Assembly (NCBI RefSeq): GCF_009671245.1
Contig: NZ_VTFS01000001.1
Coordinates: 655,914 to 719,913 of the forward strand
DNA: 64,000 nucleotides
From: Marinicella rhabdoformis
GTDB taxonomy: Bacteria > Pseudomonadota > Gammaproteobacteria > Xanthomonadales > Marinicellaceae
Direction: 5' to 3'
Positions within the stretch are counted from its first letter, which is position 1. Each line of letters starts with the position of its first letter. Below, piece by piece: positions 46,380 to 55,384 of this stretch. Position numbers and translations under genes: made by a program. The notes under the pieces were generated by a model. It saw nothing but the letters and a program-made list of their open reading frames with translations. It did no database searches and had not been told where the DNA came from.

Positions 46380-48122
46380 TTAAAGCTTATCTTTTACTGT
46401 TTCAACTTGTTCAAACAAAGACGATGGAACACGATCACCAAATGACTTTAAATACTCAGAAACCGAATCCATTTCTGCATGCCAACCTTTTCGATCAACC
46501 GCCAACAAATCATTCAATATGTCCTCATCCATGCTCAAATCATTCAAGTTTAAATCTTTCACTTCTGGCAAGCCTCCAATCGCAGATTCACTGGAAGACA
46601 CTTTATTTTTGCATCTAGCTATGATCCACTCTAAAACTCGCATGTTATCGCCAAATCCAGGCCACATGAAATTTCCTTGCTCATCTTTACGGAACCAGTT
46701 GACAGTAAACACCTTAGGAAGCTGAGTGGCTTTGTCTGAAAAACTTAACCAATGACCCCAGTAATCTCCAAAGTGGTAACCGCAGAATGGTTTCATTGCC
46801 ATAGGATCACGTCTCACAATGCCCACTTCACCTGTTGCCGCAGCTGTGGTTTCTGATGCCACCGTTGCGCCCATCAGCACACCATGAGCCCAGTCGCGCG
46901 CCTCGGTAACCAATGGTACCAAACTTGCCCTGCGGCCACCAAAAACAATGGCATCAATGGGCACACCTTGCGCAGCCTCAGCTTGTTCAGAATAGCTTGG
47001 ACACCTGCTTGCTGAAACCGTAAACCTTGAATTCGGATGAGCTGCTGGACCCGACCCGTCGAATGGATTACCCTTCCAGTCTGTTTTTGGCGTCCTGTCA
47101 TCTAAACCTTCCCACCAGGGCTGCCCGTCTTCAGTTTCAGCCACATTGGTGAAAATCGTGTTTTTGTAGAGCATAGCCAATGCATTGGGGTTTGTACCTT
47201 CTGAAGTACCGGGGGCCACACCAAAAAAGCCCGCTTCGGGATTGATCGCCCACAAACGACCATCTTCACCTGGCCTCATCCAACATATGTCATCACCAAT
47301 GGTGCTGATTTCCCAACCATCTTTAACATAGCCTTCTGGTGGAATTAACATGGCCAAATTGGTCTTACCACAAGCAGAAGGAAAAGCAGCGGCAACATAA
47401 GACTGTTCACCTTGAGGATTTTTAATGCCCAAAATCAACATATGCTCTGCCAACCAGCCCTCTTGTCTGGCTTGATAACTGGCTATTCTCAATGCATGAC
47501 ATTTTTTGCCTAACAATGCGTTACCACCATAACCCGAGCCGTAACTCATGATAGATAACTCTTCTGGAAAGTGCATGATAAATCGGCGATTAGGGTCTAA
47601 TTCACCTGTAGAATGTAAGCCCTTAACAAAACCACCTTCCCGCTCAATGCGAGCCAATGCACCTTTACCCATGCGTGTCATTAAACGCATGTTTTGAACC
47701 ACATAGGCACTGTCAGTAATCTCAACACCACAACGAGAAATAGGTGAGTCAATTGGGCCCATACAATAAGGGATGACATATAAGGTTCGGCCTTTCATGC
47801 ACCCTTTGAATAAGTCGTCCATCTTTGCTTTCGCATCAGCAGGAGCCATCCAATGGTTATTGGGACCCGCATCGGCTTCTTGCTCAGTACATATAAAGGT
47901 TAAATGCTCCACACGTGCCACATCTTCCGTATCTGAAAGATGTAAATAACAATCGGGGTGAGTTTCTTGATTCAGCTGCTTGAACGTACCATCGTCCAAC
48001 AACATTTGATTGAATTTTTGATTTTCTGCTTCGCTGCCATCACACCAGTAAACTTGATCTGCTTCGGTGTGGGCGGCCACTTCTTTGACCCAATCGGCCA
48101 ATACTTGATTTGTGGTAGGCAT
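46380..48122 (-). CDS. pckG: Phosphoenolpyruvate carboxykinase (GTP)
   Basis: The 580-residue protein is the GTP-dependent PEPCK. The active-site loop and nucleotide motif FPSACGKTN lies at 247-255 with Cys251. 'GPIDSPISRCGVEITDSAYV' (122-141) is the oxaloacetate/metal region, and the 'FRKDEQGNFMWPGFGDNMRVLEW' region is the typical C-terminal lobe. It makes PEP from oxaloacetate in gluconeogenesis. The GTP form is less usual in enteric gammaproteobacteria (which use the ATP form), but is common in Xanthomonads. The gene is monocistronic with its own terminator. Confidence 0.96.
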   Translation of the reverse strand: MPTTNQVLADWVKEVAAHTEADQVYWCDGSEAENQKFNQMLLDDGTFKQLNQETHPDCYLHLSDTEDVARVEHLTFICTEQEADAGPNNHWMAPADAKAKMDDLFKGCMKGRTLYVIPYCMGPIDSPISRCGVEITDSAYVVQNMRLMTRMGKGALARIEREGGFVKGLHSTGELDPNRRFIMHFPEELSIMSYGSGYGGNALLGKKCHALRIASYQARQEGWLAEHMLILGIKNPQGEQSYVAAAFPSACGKTNLAMLIPPEGYVKDGWEISTIGDDICWMRPGEDGRLWAINPEAGFFGVAPGTSEGTNPNALAMLYKNTIFTNVAETEDGQPWWEGLDDRTPKTDWKGNPFDGSGPAAHPNSRFTVSASRCPSYSEQAEAAQGVPIDAIVFGGRRASLVPLVTEARDWAHGVLMGATVASETTAAATGEVGIVRRDPMAMKPFCGYHFGDYWGHWLSFSDKATQLPKVFTVNWFRKDEQGNFMWPGFGDNMRVLEWIIARCKNKVSSSESAIGGLPEVKDLNLNDLSMDEDILNDLLAVDRKGWHAEMDSVSEYLKSFGDRVPSSLFEQVETVKDKL

Positions 48123-48206
48123 GGTGACAAAACCTTCGGTGAAAAATTGGTCGCAAACCTTAACTGTTACGACTCAGAAAATCAAGCTTATCAATGCAAA
48201 TAAGGT

Positions 48207-49106
48207 CTATTTGATGCGACCCAGTATGCCTTCCAATTCATCCGCGTCATGAAAGTGAATAACCATTTTTCCTTTGCCTTGAGATTTGGCATGAATTTCA
48301 ACCCTGGCACACAACTTTTCTGTCAATGATTTTTCCAAATGCAGCACATCCGCTGACTTGTCCATCCTTGGTGCGACTTGTGGCTTGGGATTTTTAAATT
48401 GTTTAACCAGCTGCTCTGCCTGCCTAACTGTCATTTTTTTGGCCACGATTTCTAAAGCCAAACTGTTTTGATCTTTGATATCAACAGAAAGCAAACAACG
48501 CGCATGCCCCATTTCTAACAAGCCATCATTAAGCATTTCTTTTACTTGATGGCTCAAGTCTAACAAACGCAACAAATTACTGACAGCCACCCTTGACCGC
48601 CCCACTGCGTCAGCAGCTTGCGCATGGGTCAACTCAAATTCATCAATAAGCCGCTGTAATGCACTGGCCTCTTCCAATGGACTTAAGTCTTCACGCTGGA
48701 TATTTTCGATCAAAGCCATGGCAATGGTCTGCTGATCATCAACTTGCTTAACCAACACAGGCACCTGCCTCAACCCTGCTAATTGAGCAGCGCGCCAGCG
48801 ACGTTCACCAGCAATGATTTCATACCGGTTTGAAGTGAGTTCTCGAACAACAATGGGTTGCACAATGCCTTGTGCCTTTATAGATTCTGACAGCTCTTTG
48901 AGCTTGTCTTGATCCATGATACTTCTTGGTTGGTATTGACCAGGTTGCATCAATTCAATATCCATTGATTGCAATTCACTGCCTGAAACCTGCCCTGAAC
49001 GCTGTCCCAACAAGGCATCTAAACCCCTGCCCAAGCCTGACTTTCTTATGATTTTTTTCTTAGCCACTTTTTTGGCTACTTTTTTTTGCATTTTTCTTTC
49101 AGACAT
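48207..49106 (-). CDS. parB: Chromosome-partitioning protein ParB
   Basis: The 299-residue protein has a basic N-terminus with 'SGLGRGLDALLG' and a ParB nuclease-like CTPase domain (about 45-135) with 'YQPRSIMDQDKLKELSESI' and 'GERRWRAAQLAGL'. A helix-turn-helix region (about 150-210) has 'LTHAQAADAVGRSRVAVSNLLR', and a C-terminal dimer domain follows. It loads on parS near the origin and works with ParA to segregate the chromosome. It overlaps the parA stop by eight bases. I found no parS site in the window. Confidence 0.95.
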   Translation of the reverse strand: MSERKMQKKVAKKVAKKKIIRKSGLGRGLDALLGQRSGQVSGSELQSMDIELMQPGQYQPRSIMDQDKLKELSESIKAQGIVQPIVVRELTSNRYEIIAGERRWRAAQLAGLRQVPVLVKQVDDQQTIAMALIENIQREDLSPLEEASALQRLIDEFELTHAQAADAVGRSRVAVSNLLRLLDLSHQVKEMLNDGLLEMGHARCLLSVDIKDQNSLALEIVAKKMTVRQAEQLVKQFKNPKPQVAPRMDKSADVLHLEKSLTEKLCARVEIHAKSQGKGKMVIHFHDADELEGILGRIK

Positions 49107-49869
49107 TATTTCTTCTCAACAACTCGCTGGCCAACCCTTTGTAGGCAACGGCACCTCGTGACAGATGGTCATATTCCAATGCTGACTGACCAAAGCTTGG
49201 CGCTTCAGCGACTTTTACATTTCTGGGGACAACCGTTGAAAAAACTTTTGTGCCAAAGTGTTCGCTGATTTGTGACGCCACGTCATTGGCCAAATTATTT
49301 CTGCCATCGAACATCGTTCGTAACAAGCCTTCAATTTCTAAACCGGAATTAACCGTCTGCTTTATCCTGTCTATGGTATCCAGTAATGAAGTCAGACCTT
49401 CCAGCGCATAATACTCACATTGCATGGGAATCAAAACTGAATCTGCGGCTGCCAACGCATTGACTGTCAAAATACTTAGTGACGGCGGACAATCAATCAA
49501 AATAAAGTCATAATTTAGTGCCAATTCCTCTAACTGAGCAGCCAACATCATTTGAGGGTCTTCATATTCCATCAACGCCAATTCAGCGGCAGTTAAGTTG
49601 GTATTTGAGCCAATCAAATCAACTGCATTGGTAGCAATAACAGCATCAACTGCCTCGCACTCTTGTAACAACAATTCACAAGCAGATACTTCTAAAGTTC
49701 TGGCATCCACACCGCAGGCCATGGTCGCATTGCCTTGTGGGTCCAGGTCAATCAGAAGCACTTTTTTCTTGAGCATGCTTAAGCCAACAGCCAAGTTAAC
49801 TGTGGTGGTGGTTTTGCCAACACCACCTTTTTGGTTGGCGACAGCAATTATTTTGTTTTGTTTACTCAT
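49099..49869 (-). CDS. parA: Chromosome-partitioning ATPase ParA
   Basis: The 256-residue P-loop ATPase has the deviant Walker A 'KGGVGKTTT' near 11-19, 'DLDPQGNAT' near 39-47 and 'DFILIDCPPSL' near 117-127, as in Soj/ParA. It moves ParB-parS complexes. The start at 49869 is chosen because the product then begins at 'MSKQNKIIAVANQKGG', the usual family start, and because the ATG overlaps the rsmG end (ATGAGTAA). A start at 49905 would add 12 residues inside rsmG. It forms an rsmG-parA-parB unit typical of origin-near DNA. Confidence 0.95.
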   Translation of the reverse strand: MSKQNKIIAVANQKGGVGKTTTTVNLAVGLSMLKKKVLLIDLDPQGNATMACGVDARTLEVSACELLLQECEAVDAVIATNAVDLIGSNTNLTAAELALMEYEDPQMMLAAQLEELALNYDFILIDCPPSLSILTVNALAAADSVLIPMQCEYYALEGLTSLLDTIDRIKQTVNSGLEIEGLLRTMFDGRNNLANDVASQISEHFGTKVFSTVVPRNVKVAEAPSFGQSALEYDHLSRGAVAYKGLASELLRRNNV

Positions 49870-50506
49870 GTGCTTTTTTATATTGATACAATTTTCTTTG
49901 TTCATTCAAAAACGGCACTTTTAAATCATCCTCTTGGATCATTAAAAATCTCGACTCCATTTCCAAAGTCTCATTTCTTGGCCCTTTCATTGCCAAAAAG
50001 CGGCTTTGTGCATCACCTAAGTGATCAGTCCACTTTAAGAATTGATTGACTTCCGAAAATGCACGAGATATTACCACATCAAATTTTTGACCGGGCGAAT
50101 AATTTTCGACTCGATCATGAATCACTGTCACATTATCCAATTGCATTGCTCGCTTCACTTGACGTAAAAATCTCGCTTTTTTACCCACTGCATCTAACAA
50201 AAACACTTCTAAATCTGGCCTAACAATGGCCAAAAGCACGCCAGGCACACCGCCGCCTGTGCCGACATCAATCAAACGATGGTCAGTCTTTGCTATATAA
50301 GAATGAACTGACAAACCATCTAAAGCATGCTGTACAACCATACCCCCTAAGTCCCTGATTGCAGTCAAGTTATAAGCTTGATTCCACTTGGCCAGTAAAT
50401 TTAAATATTGCCAAACGGGCACTGCAAATTTAACATCAAGCTTCAATTTAGCCATTCCTGGTACCAAGGTATTTTCTTGTAACTTTTGCAAATTGGTTTC
50501 GTTCAT
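49862..50506 (-). CDS. rsmG: 16S rRNA (guanine-527-N7) methyltransferase RsmG
   Basis: The 214-residue protein has the RsmG fold with 'YNLTAIRDLGGMVVQHALDGL' and motif I 'DVGTGGGVPGVLLAI' near 79-93. A further 'VISRAFSEV' segment follows. It methylates G527 of 16S rRNA. It starts the rsmG-parA-parB run; mnmG, its usual upstream partner, is replaced here by a divergent Pcm-like gene. Loss of this enzyme gives low-level streptomycin resistance in other bacteria. Confidence 0.94.
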   Translation of the reverse strand: MNETNLQKLQENTLVPGMAKLKLDVKFAVPVWQYLNLLAKWNQAYNLTAIRDLGGMVVQHALDGLSVHSYIAKTDHRLIDVGTGGGVPGVLLAIVRPDLEVFLLDAVGKKARFLRQVKRAMQLDNVTVIHDRVENYSPGQKFDVVISRAFSEVNQFLKWTDHLGDAQSRFLAMKGPRNETLEMESRFLMIQEDDLKVPFLNEQRKLYQYKKAHE

Positions 50507-50632
50507 GTAAAAAAATGCTTAAAATATGACTTTTAACCCATGATTATGGGCTGCTTATTGAGTAAGCTGTATCATTCAGAAAACTCAACGATGGTTCTGC
50601 CCTCATCTTACCAAAACTAAACACGATTGAAT

Positions 50633-51271
50633 ATGAATTTTGATAAAGCCAGACACAACATGGTGACACAGCAAGTGCGCTCATGGGATGTGATAAATAA
50701 AGACATTTTGAATGCCATGTTAAACATACAGCGCGAAGAGTTTGTTCAAGTTGCACAGCGAAAACTTGCTTTTGCAGACTTAAACCTGCCGATTGGCAAC
50801 CGACAAAGCATGATGAAGCCCGTGATCGAAGGACGCATGCTTCAAGCCATCAATCCTGATAAAACACTAGAGGTATTGGAAGTTGGCACCGGCAGTGCTT
50901 ATGTAACCGCTTTACTTGCCCACCTTTGTCACCATGTCACGTCAATTGACTGTCATGCCAGTTTTGTTCAATCCGCCCAAGTAAAATTAAAAGAAAACAA
51001 CATAAACAATGTCACGCTGATTGAAGCTGACTTTTATGCATTCGACAACCAACAAAAATTTGATCGTGTTGTTATCACCGGAGGACTGTCTTCAGTTCCC
51101 GACTTTGTTTTCAACTGGCTTAAACCCAATGGCGAAGTGTTTGCCATTGTTGGAAAAGAGCCCATTATGGAAGCCAGAATCTATAAAAGCAGTAACGACT
51201 ATAAGGCTCATTTCGATACCACTGTTGAAGCTTTGAGCAACATAAAATCCACAAATACATTCGAGTTATAA
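50633..51271 (+). CDS. Protein-L-isoaspartate O-methyltransferase family protein
   Basis: The 212-residue protein has the PCMT pattern: an N-terminal 'RHNMVTQQVRSWDVIN' region, 'REEFVQVAQRKLAFADLNLPIG' near 36-57, motif I 'VLEVGTGSAYVTALLAHL' near 83-100, then 'RVVITGG'. PCMT enzymes repair isoaspartyl damage. This subgroup lies upstream of tolC in many gammaproteobacteria and has a shortened C-terminal half. Real activity is uncertain, since the usual proline-containing 'ITAAAP' segment is changed to 'ITGGLSSVP'. The start at 50633 is the first ATG; a TTG two codons upstream is in frame. tolC follows after two bases. Confidence 0.85.
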   Translation: MNFDKARHNMVTQQVRSWDVINKDILNAMLNIQREEFVQVAQRKLAFADLNLPIGNRQSMMKPVIEGRMLQAINPDKTLEVLEVGTGSAYVTALLAHLCHHVTSIDCHASFVQSAQVKLKENNINNVTLIEADFYAFDNQQKFDRVVITGGLSSVPDFVFNWLKPNGEVFAIVGKEPIMEARIYKSSNDYKAHFDTTVEALSNIKSTNTFEL

Positions 51272-51273
51272 AC

Positions 51274-52623
51274 ATGAAAAAAACTTTAATTTTAAGTGCC
51301 ATATTAGGCACCTCAGCAGTCCATGCTGAAAATTTAAATGAAGTGCTCAACATTGCATTAGAAAACGACCCGCAATTAAAAGCGGCACAATACACTCAAC
51401 AAGCGAGCAAAGAGAGCAAAAAACAAGCGTGGGCTAATTTCATGCCACAAGTTTCAGGCACTTGGAGCAAATCAAAATCCATAAACAACGAACAGACATT
51501 TGGTAGATTCGGCACCATTGAGTCCCCAGATTCAAGCTCTAATGGCTGGAATGTTACACTCAACCAAACCGTCTACGATCATACAAACTTTTTGAGGTTA
51601 CGCCAGGGAGATTTGGATGTTGCCAAAGGACAAGCAGATTATGATGCCGCAGAACAAGATTTTTTAATTCGCGTGTCTCAAAGTTACTTTGATGTACTCA
51701 CTCAAATTGATGCCGTTTCGTTTGCGGAAGCAGAAAAAAAGGCCATTCAAAGACAGTTAGACCAAGCTGAACAAAGGTATGAAGTCGGACTTGCTGCCAT
51801 CACTGACGTTCACGAAGCCAGGGCGCAATACGACGGTGCAAGAGCCAGCGTCATCAATGCCAAAAACTTGCTAGACGACAAAAAAGAAGCACTTTTTGAA
51901 ATTACGCAAACCAACTTTTCAGATTTAAACGCACTTCCTGAAGACATTGCTGAATTACCTTTAAGCAACCCCAACCTCACTTATTGGGAGTCACTGGGTT
52001 TAGAAAACAACCCCAACCTTGGTGCAGCAAAAATCAATGCAGAACTTGCTGAATTAGACTTTAAAAATCAACGCGCAGGCCACTTACCCACTGTTGGTTT
52101 AAGAGCAACCCATAGAAATGACACCGACAATGACATCACCTTGGCATCACCCGACGACCCTGACAACTTTATTACTGATGACAGAAAGTCAGAAGGCCAA
52201 AGCATCTCATTGAATGTATCTATTCCCATCTTTTCTGGCGGAAGAACCAGTTCACTCAGCAGACAATCAAAATTAAGGTATAAAGCCGCCATGCAAAACC
52301 TGGATCAAACCAACTATTCAACAGTTCGGAACATACGGAATGCACTGCATAATGTTGAATCTGGCTGGAGCTCAGTACAAGCCAGAAAATTGGCGATGGT
52401 ATCTGCTCAAAGCGCAGAAGAAGCGACAACTGCTGGTTTTGAAGTGGGCACACGAAACATTGTTGAAGTTTTGAATTCTCAACGCGGGCTGTATCAAGCT
52501 CAAAGAGATTACTCTCGAGCTAAGCATGATTACTTGATGAATATTTTAAAGTTAAAACGTGCCGCTGGTGTATTAAAGCAACAAGACATTTCTGAGATCA
52601 ATCAGCTGTTGATTGCTGAATAA
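51274..52623 (+). CDS. tolC: TolC family outer-membrane efflux protein
   Basis: The 449-residue protein has a signal peptide (cut near 'SAVHA', residue 18) and two structural repeats of the TolC kind. These begin 'LNEVLNIALENDPQLKAAQYT' and, in the second half, 'YWESLGLENNPNLGAAKINAEL'. The end is 'DYLMNILKLKRAAGVL', with the usual 'TRNIVEVLNSQRGLYQAQRDYSRAKHDY' spread over about 395-423. It forms the trimeric tunnel for type I export and multidrug efflux. It follows the Pcm-like gene. Its last 26 bases overlap the convergent PilZ gene. Confidence 0.94.
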   Translation: MKKTLILSAILGTSAVHAENLNEVLNIALENDPQLKAAQYTQQASKESKKQAWANFMPQVSGTWSKSKSINNEQTFGRFGTIESPDSSSNGWNVTLNQTVYDHTNFLRLRQGDLDVAKGQADYDAAEQDFLIRVSQSYFDVLTQIDAVSFAEAEKKAIQRQLDQAEQRYEVGLAAITDVHEARAQYDGARASVINAKNLLDDKKEALFEITQTNFSDLNALPEDIAELPLSNPNLTYWESLGLENNPNLGAAKINAELAELDFKNQRAGHLPTVGLRATHRNDTDNDITLASPDDPDNFITDDRKSEGQSISLNVSIPIFSGGRTSSLSRQSKLRYKAAMQNLDQTNYSTVRNIRNALHNVESGWSSVQARKLAMVSAQSAEEATTAGFEVGTRNIVEVLNSQRGLYQAQRDYSRAKHDYLMNILKLKRAAGVLKQQDISEINQLLIAE

Positions 52624-52927
52624 GAGATTGTAACTGCTGCAAATCTTTCTCAGCTATATCAATTATCCTGAAGCCCCCGAAGATCATATTGGTCTTTTGG
52701 GGCTCTGCCCAAACACACTCAACACCAATTGCAGCATTAAAATTTAAAGCCGAAATAACCAACTCTAACTGCATAATATCACCAACGGCCATCTGCCCCC
52801 TTCCTGCCAACAGCATGCCACTTTCCGATAAATTCACAACTTGAGCATACTCCTCTCCCGTCATTTGATTGATGACGTGAACCGTCTTAGGCATTGAAGC
52901 GCGAACGTGCATCCTTTGATCATTCAT
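52598..52927 (-). CDS. PilZ domain protein
   Basis: The 109-residue protein is a single PilZ domain. The N-terminal RxxxR motif is R5-M-H-V-R9. The second motif reads NLSESG in place of the usual DxSxxG, so the Asp that often helps bind cyclic di-GMP is changed to Asn. Binding is therefore possible but uncertain. It lies 12 bases after a DUF1631 gene, which itself ends in a PilZ-like region; the two probably act together in cyclic di-GMP control. Confidence 0.78.
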   Translation of the reverse strand: MNDQRMHVRASMPKTVHVINQMTGEEYAQVVNLSESGMLLAGRGQMAVGDIMQLELVISALNFNAAIGVECVWAEPQKTNMIFGGFRIIDIAEKDLQQLQSLIQQSTAD

Positions 52928-52939
52928 TAAAAATCACTC

Positions 52940-55075
52940 CTAACTGGCAAATTTTTTAAGTCTGGCCATTACCTTAGATAATGCGCTTTGGAAATAGCTT
53001 TTTTTCTCAATCTCTACTTTAATGATATTTCCCCTGTGCACATCTATAGCCACTCGTGGCAAGTCCATTTTATCTGGATGGCGGCCCGTTAAATCAACGA
53101 ACAATATTTTTTTGCTCAATGTACTTACCCAACTGAGTTTCTTGCGAACCCTCTCTCTTTGACTGAATGAAAAGTCAAATAAACTACCATAAGGTGTGGT
53201 TATGAGTTTTTCCATCTGCTTTTTCTCATCTTCTGTTAGCTCTCTGATTTCTTCAATTTTCTTTTCTGAAGCGTCTTTCTTTTGATCATCTCGCCCTTTC
53301 TTTGCCTCCTCAATGGACATCACTTTTTTCAATTCCGGCGTTGGAACATTGTGATTTTCAGGACGACTTTCCCATGCAATGCAGGTATGGATATTGTCTT
53401 TTGTGCTTTGCCTGTCTCTTAATGAAAAGCCCAACTCATCCATCGTCTCATCTAGCAAATGCATAGCCTGAAGTTTATCAGTTCCTTTGAGGGATTGAGC
53501 AGCCTCTCTATTTCCCATTTTGGCCAATGATGCTGCAGCTTTTGTTTTCTTCTGCCATGCCTCAGAATCTTCGCCTTCTCTTAGCAATGTTAAGGTCAAC
53601 GCATCCTCCCAAACATTTTTCAAAATGTCTTTAACAAAGGGAATTTGGCATTCTTTTAACCACACAGACATGTAATCGGCGACCTTGGCTTTGGTGATGT
53701 CCATTTTTTCTTTGCCTTTCGCCGCACTGACCCACTTTCTTTCTGCCATGATGGCGCGCTTTTCTTTGACTTTAAGGTACTTATCAAGATCAGTGGCAGC
53801 CCTGTCAAATGCTGATCCAGAACCATCAAATGTTTTGGCAGCTGAATCGCTGAATTGATGCACTTTTTTAATGACTTCTGTTCCATGCCATTTCTGCGAC
53901 GACTCTACCAAAAGCTCCATGTATCTTCTGGCCGGGTGATTTTCATCGGTAAAAAAAGTGTCATCATTAACAGCTAGCCGCAGCAAAGGAATGTTGATGG
54001 TATTGAAAGATGACCTGATATTGCTGTCAATTTGTTCATCAGTTTCAATTTCATCGTACACCATTCCCATTAAATCCATGGTTTGGCTCTGTTTAGCACT
54101 TAATTCCGGGTAAAAATTTCCAGTGTTGTTTTTAACTTGATCGGCCAACTGCTCTTTTAATTGAGACATGTTTTTACTGCTGGCTTTTACACTTGTTTGT
54201 TGACTCAACTGAGTTAAAGCTTGATCAAATTCATTGTTCTTAACTTCTGCTGCGGGATTGGGCTGACTCGCACCGCCTCCTGGAGTTAACATCTGGAAAA
54301 TTGACTCAACCAACTCCTGAGTTTTACCGTCATATTTTGGTTGCGTAGAACTTGCTTCAGGCTTGGTTTGAGCACCTTCCGGCTCTGGGGCCGTCGATTC
54401 TTCAGCTTCACTGGGTACTGCTTCTTCTTTTGCCTTACCACTTTTGCTGTCACTTTGAGCATATTGTGGCTTAATGTTTGGCAAAATACCTGCATCAATA
54501 AATATTTGATTGATTTGTTGATAAACGGTATTGATTTCCCTGCTTAACACTTTTGTCAAAGCTTCTAATACCAACACTTTGGCATCAGTATCAATTTCAA
54601 CCCGATTAATGGCGTTACTTAAAACCCAAACCAAAGAAGGTGGAGAAAACGGCATATTTGATTGGTCAACCTGTCCACTGCCGTATATCACATTCATTCG
54701 CTTTTCTAATGTATACAACTCTGCATGAGCTATAACTTCTAAGGAAGAATCCATTTGTGTCAATGCCAATGTGATGCTCAGCTCTTCTTCTGCAACCAGT
54801 GACAATGCTGTTGGCGACTCTAATTTATCTAACTGAGCAGATATAAAACCAGGCATCCCTTTGACTTCTGATTTAACCGCCAAAGCCAAATCCTTCCCTT
54901 TATCTTTCAACTGACGGTACCAAGAAAAATAATTTTGCTCGTCTTGGTTTGAAGTAGCATTCTCTGCATTTGAAAACAAATCCTTAAGGACAGAAAGCAA
55001 AGAACTTTTTAAATGTGCAGTCAAATGTTGGTCAAACACCTGAATACATTGATTGATGATCGTGTTTTTATCCAT
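52940..55075 (-). CDS. DUF1631 family protein
   Basis: The 711-residue cytoplasmic protein is mostly helical. A low-complexity Ala/Pro/Glu/Ser-rich linker lies about 215-255. The region from about 290 to 590 carries the DUF1631 pattern. The last 90 residues include 'KKLSWVSTLSKKILFVDLTGRHP', a PilZ-like beta-barrel ending. DUF1631 proteins are known mainly in proteobacteria and are unassigned; some sit next to PilZ genes, as here. The start at 55075 is the first ATG; a TTG at 55096 is in frame but unlikely. I cannot give a function. Confidence 0.8.
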   Translation of the reverse strand: MDKNTIINQCIQVFDQHLTAHLKSSLLSVLKDLFSNAENATSNQDEQNYFSWYRQLKDKGKDLALAVKSEVKGMPGFISAQLDKLESPTALSLVAEEELSITLALTQMDSSLEVIAHAELYTLEKRMNVIYGSGQVDQSNMPFSPPSLVWVLSNAINRVEIDTDAKVLVLEALTKVLSREINTVYQQINQIFIDAGILPNIKPQYAQSDSKSGKAKEEAVPSEAEESTAPEPEGAQTKPEASSTQPKYDGKTQELVESIFQMLTPGGGASQPNPAAEVKNNEFDQALTQLSQQTSVKASSKNMSQLKEQLADQVKNNTGNFYPELSAKQSQTMDLMGMVYDEIETDEQIDSNIRSSFNTINIPLLRLAVNDDTFFTDENHPARRYMELLVESSQKWHGTEVIKKVHQFSDSAAKTFDGSGSAFDRAATDLDKYLKVKEKRAIMAERKWVSAAKGKEKMDITKAKVADYMSVWLKECQIPFVKDILKNVWEDALTLTLLREGEDSEAWQKKTKAAASLAKMGNREAAQSLKGTDKLQAMHLLDETMDELGFSLRDRQSTKDNIHTCIAWESRPENHNVPTPELKKVMSIEEAKKGRDDQKKDASEKKIEEIRELTEDEKKQMEKLITTPYGSLFDFSFSQRERVRKKLSWVSTLSKKILFVDLTGRHPDKMDLPRVAIDVHRGNIIKVEIEKKSYFQSALSKVMARLKKFAS

Positions 55076-55339
55076 GTTTAAAGAATTTACAAACAACGTG
55101 AGCTAAAATCAATAAAGTTTTACCGCAAGCTCACCATAAACTACAACAAGAAAAGTAAACAAAACAGCAATGATTATTTGATTTCAATTATATTGGGCAC
55201 GTTTTACAACCTTAAAACGCACACACCTTTGAGGTAAAAATACCCGATTATATGTAATTATGCAAGTTATTTAACATTCATGAACAACTGACTACTCCAT
55301 AAAATAAAGCATCAGAGACTTATATTTTCACTCTATATA

Positions 55340-55367
55340 TGGCACACCTTATATTTATGGTGTGCCA
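55340..55367 (-). other. Perfect hairpin downstream of the DUF937 gene
   Basis: TGGCACACC at 55340-55348 pairs perfectly with GGTGTGCCA at 55359-55367 around a 10-base AT-rich loop. It lies 18 bases after the DUF937 stop. There is no T run after it on the minus strand (it continues ATATATAG), so it may be a weak terminator, an mRNA end stabiliser or a binding site. Confidence 0.55.
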
Positions 55368-55384
55368 CACAATTTGGATATAAC

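Noticed and set aside
48123-48206. parS centromere near parB
   Set aside because: I looked for the GTTTCACGTGAAAC-type palindrome around the par genes and saw none in the window.
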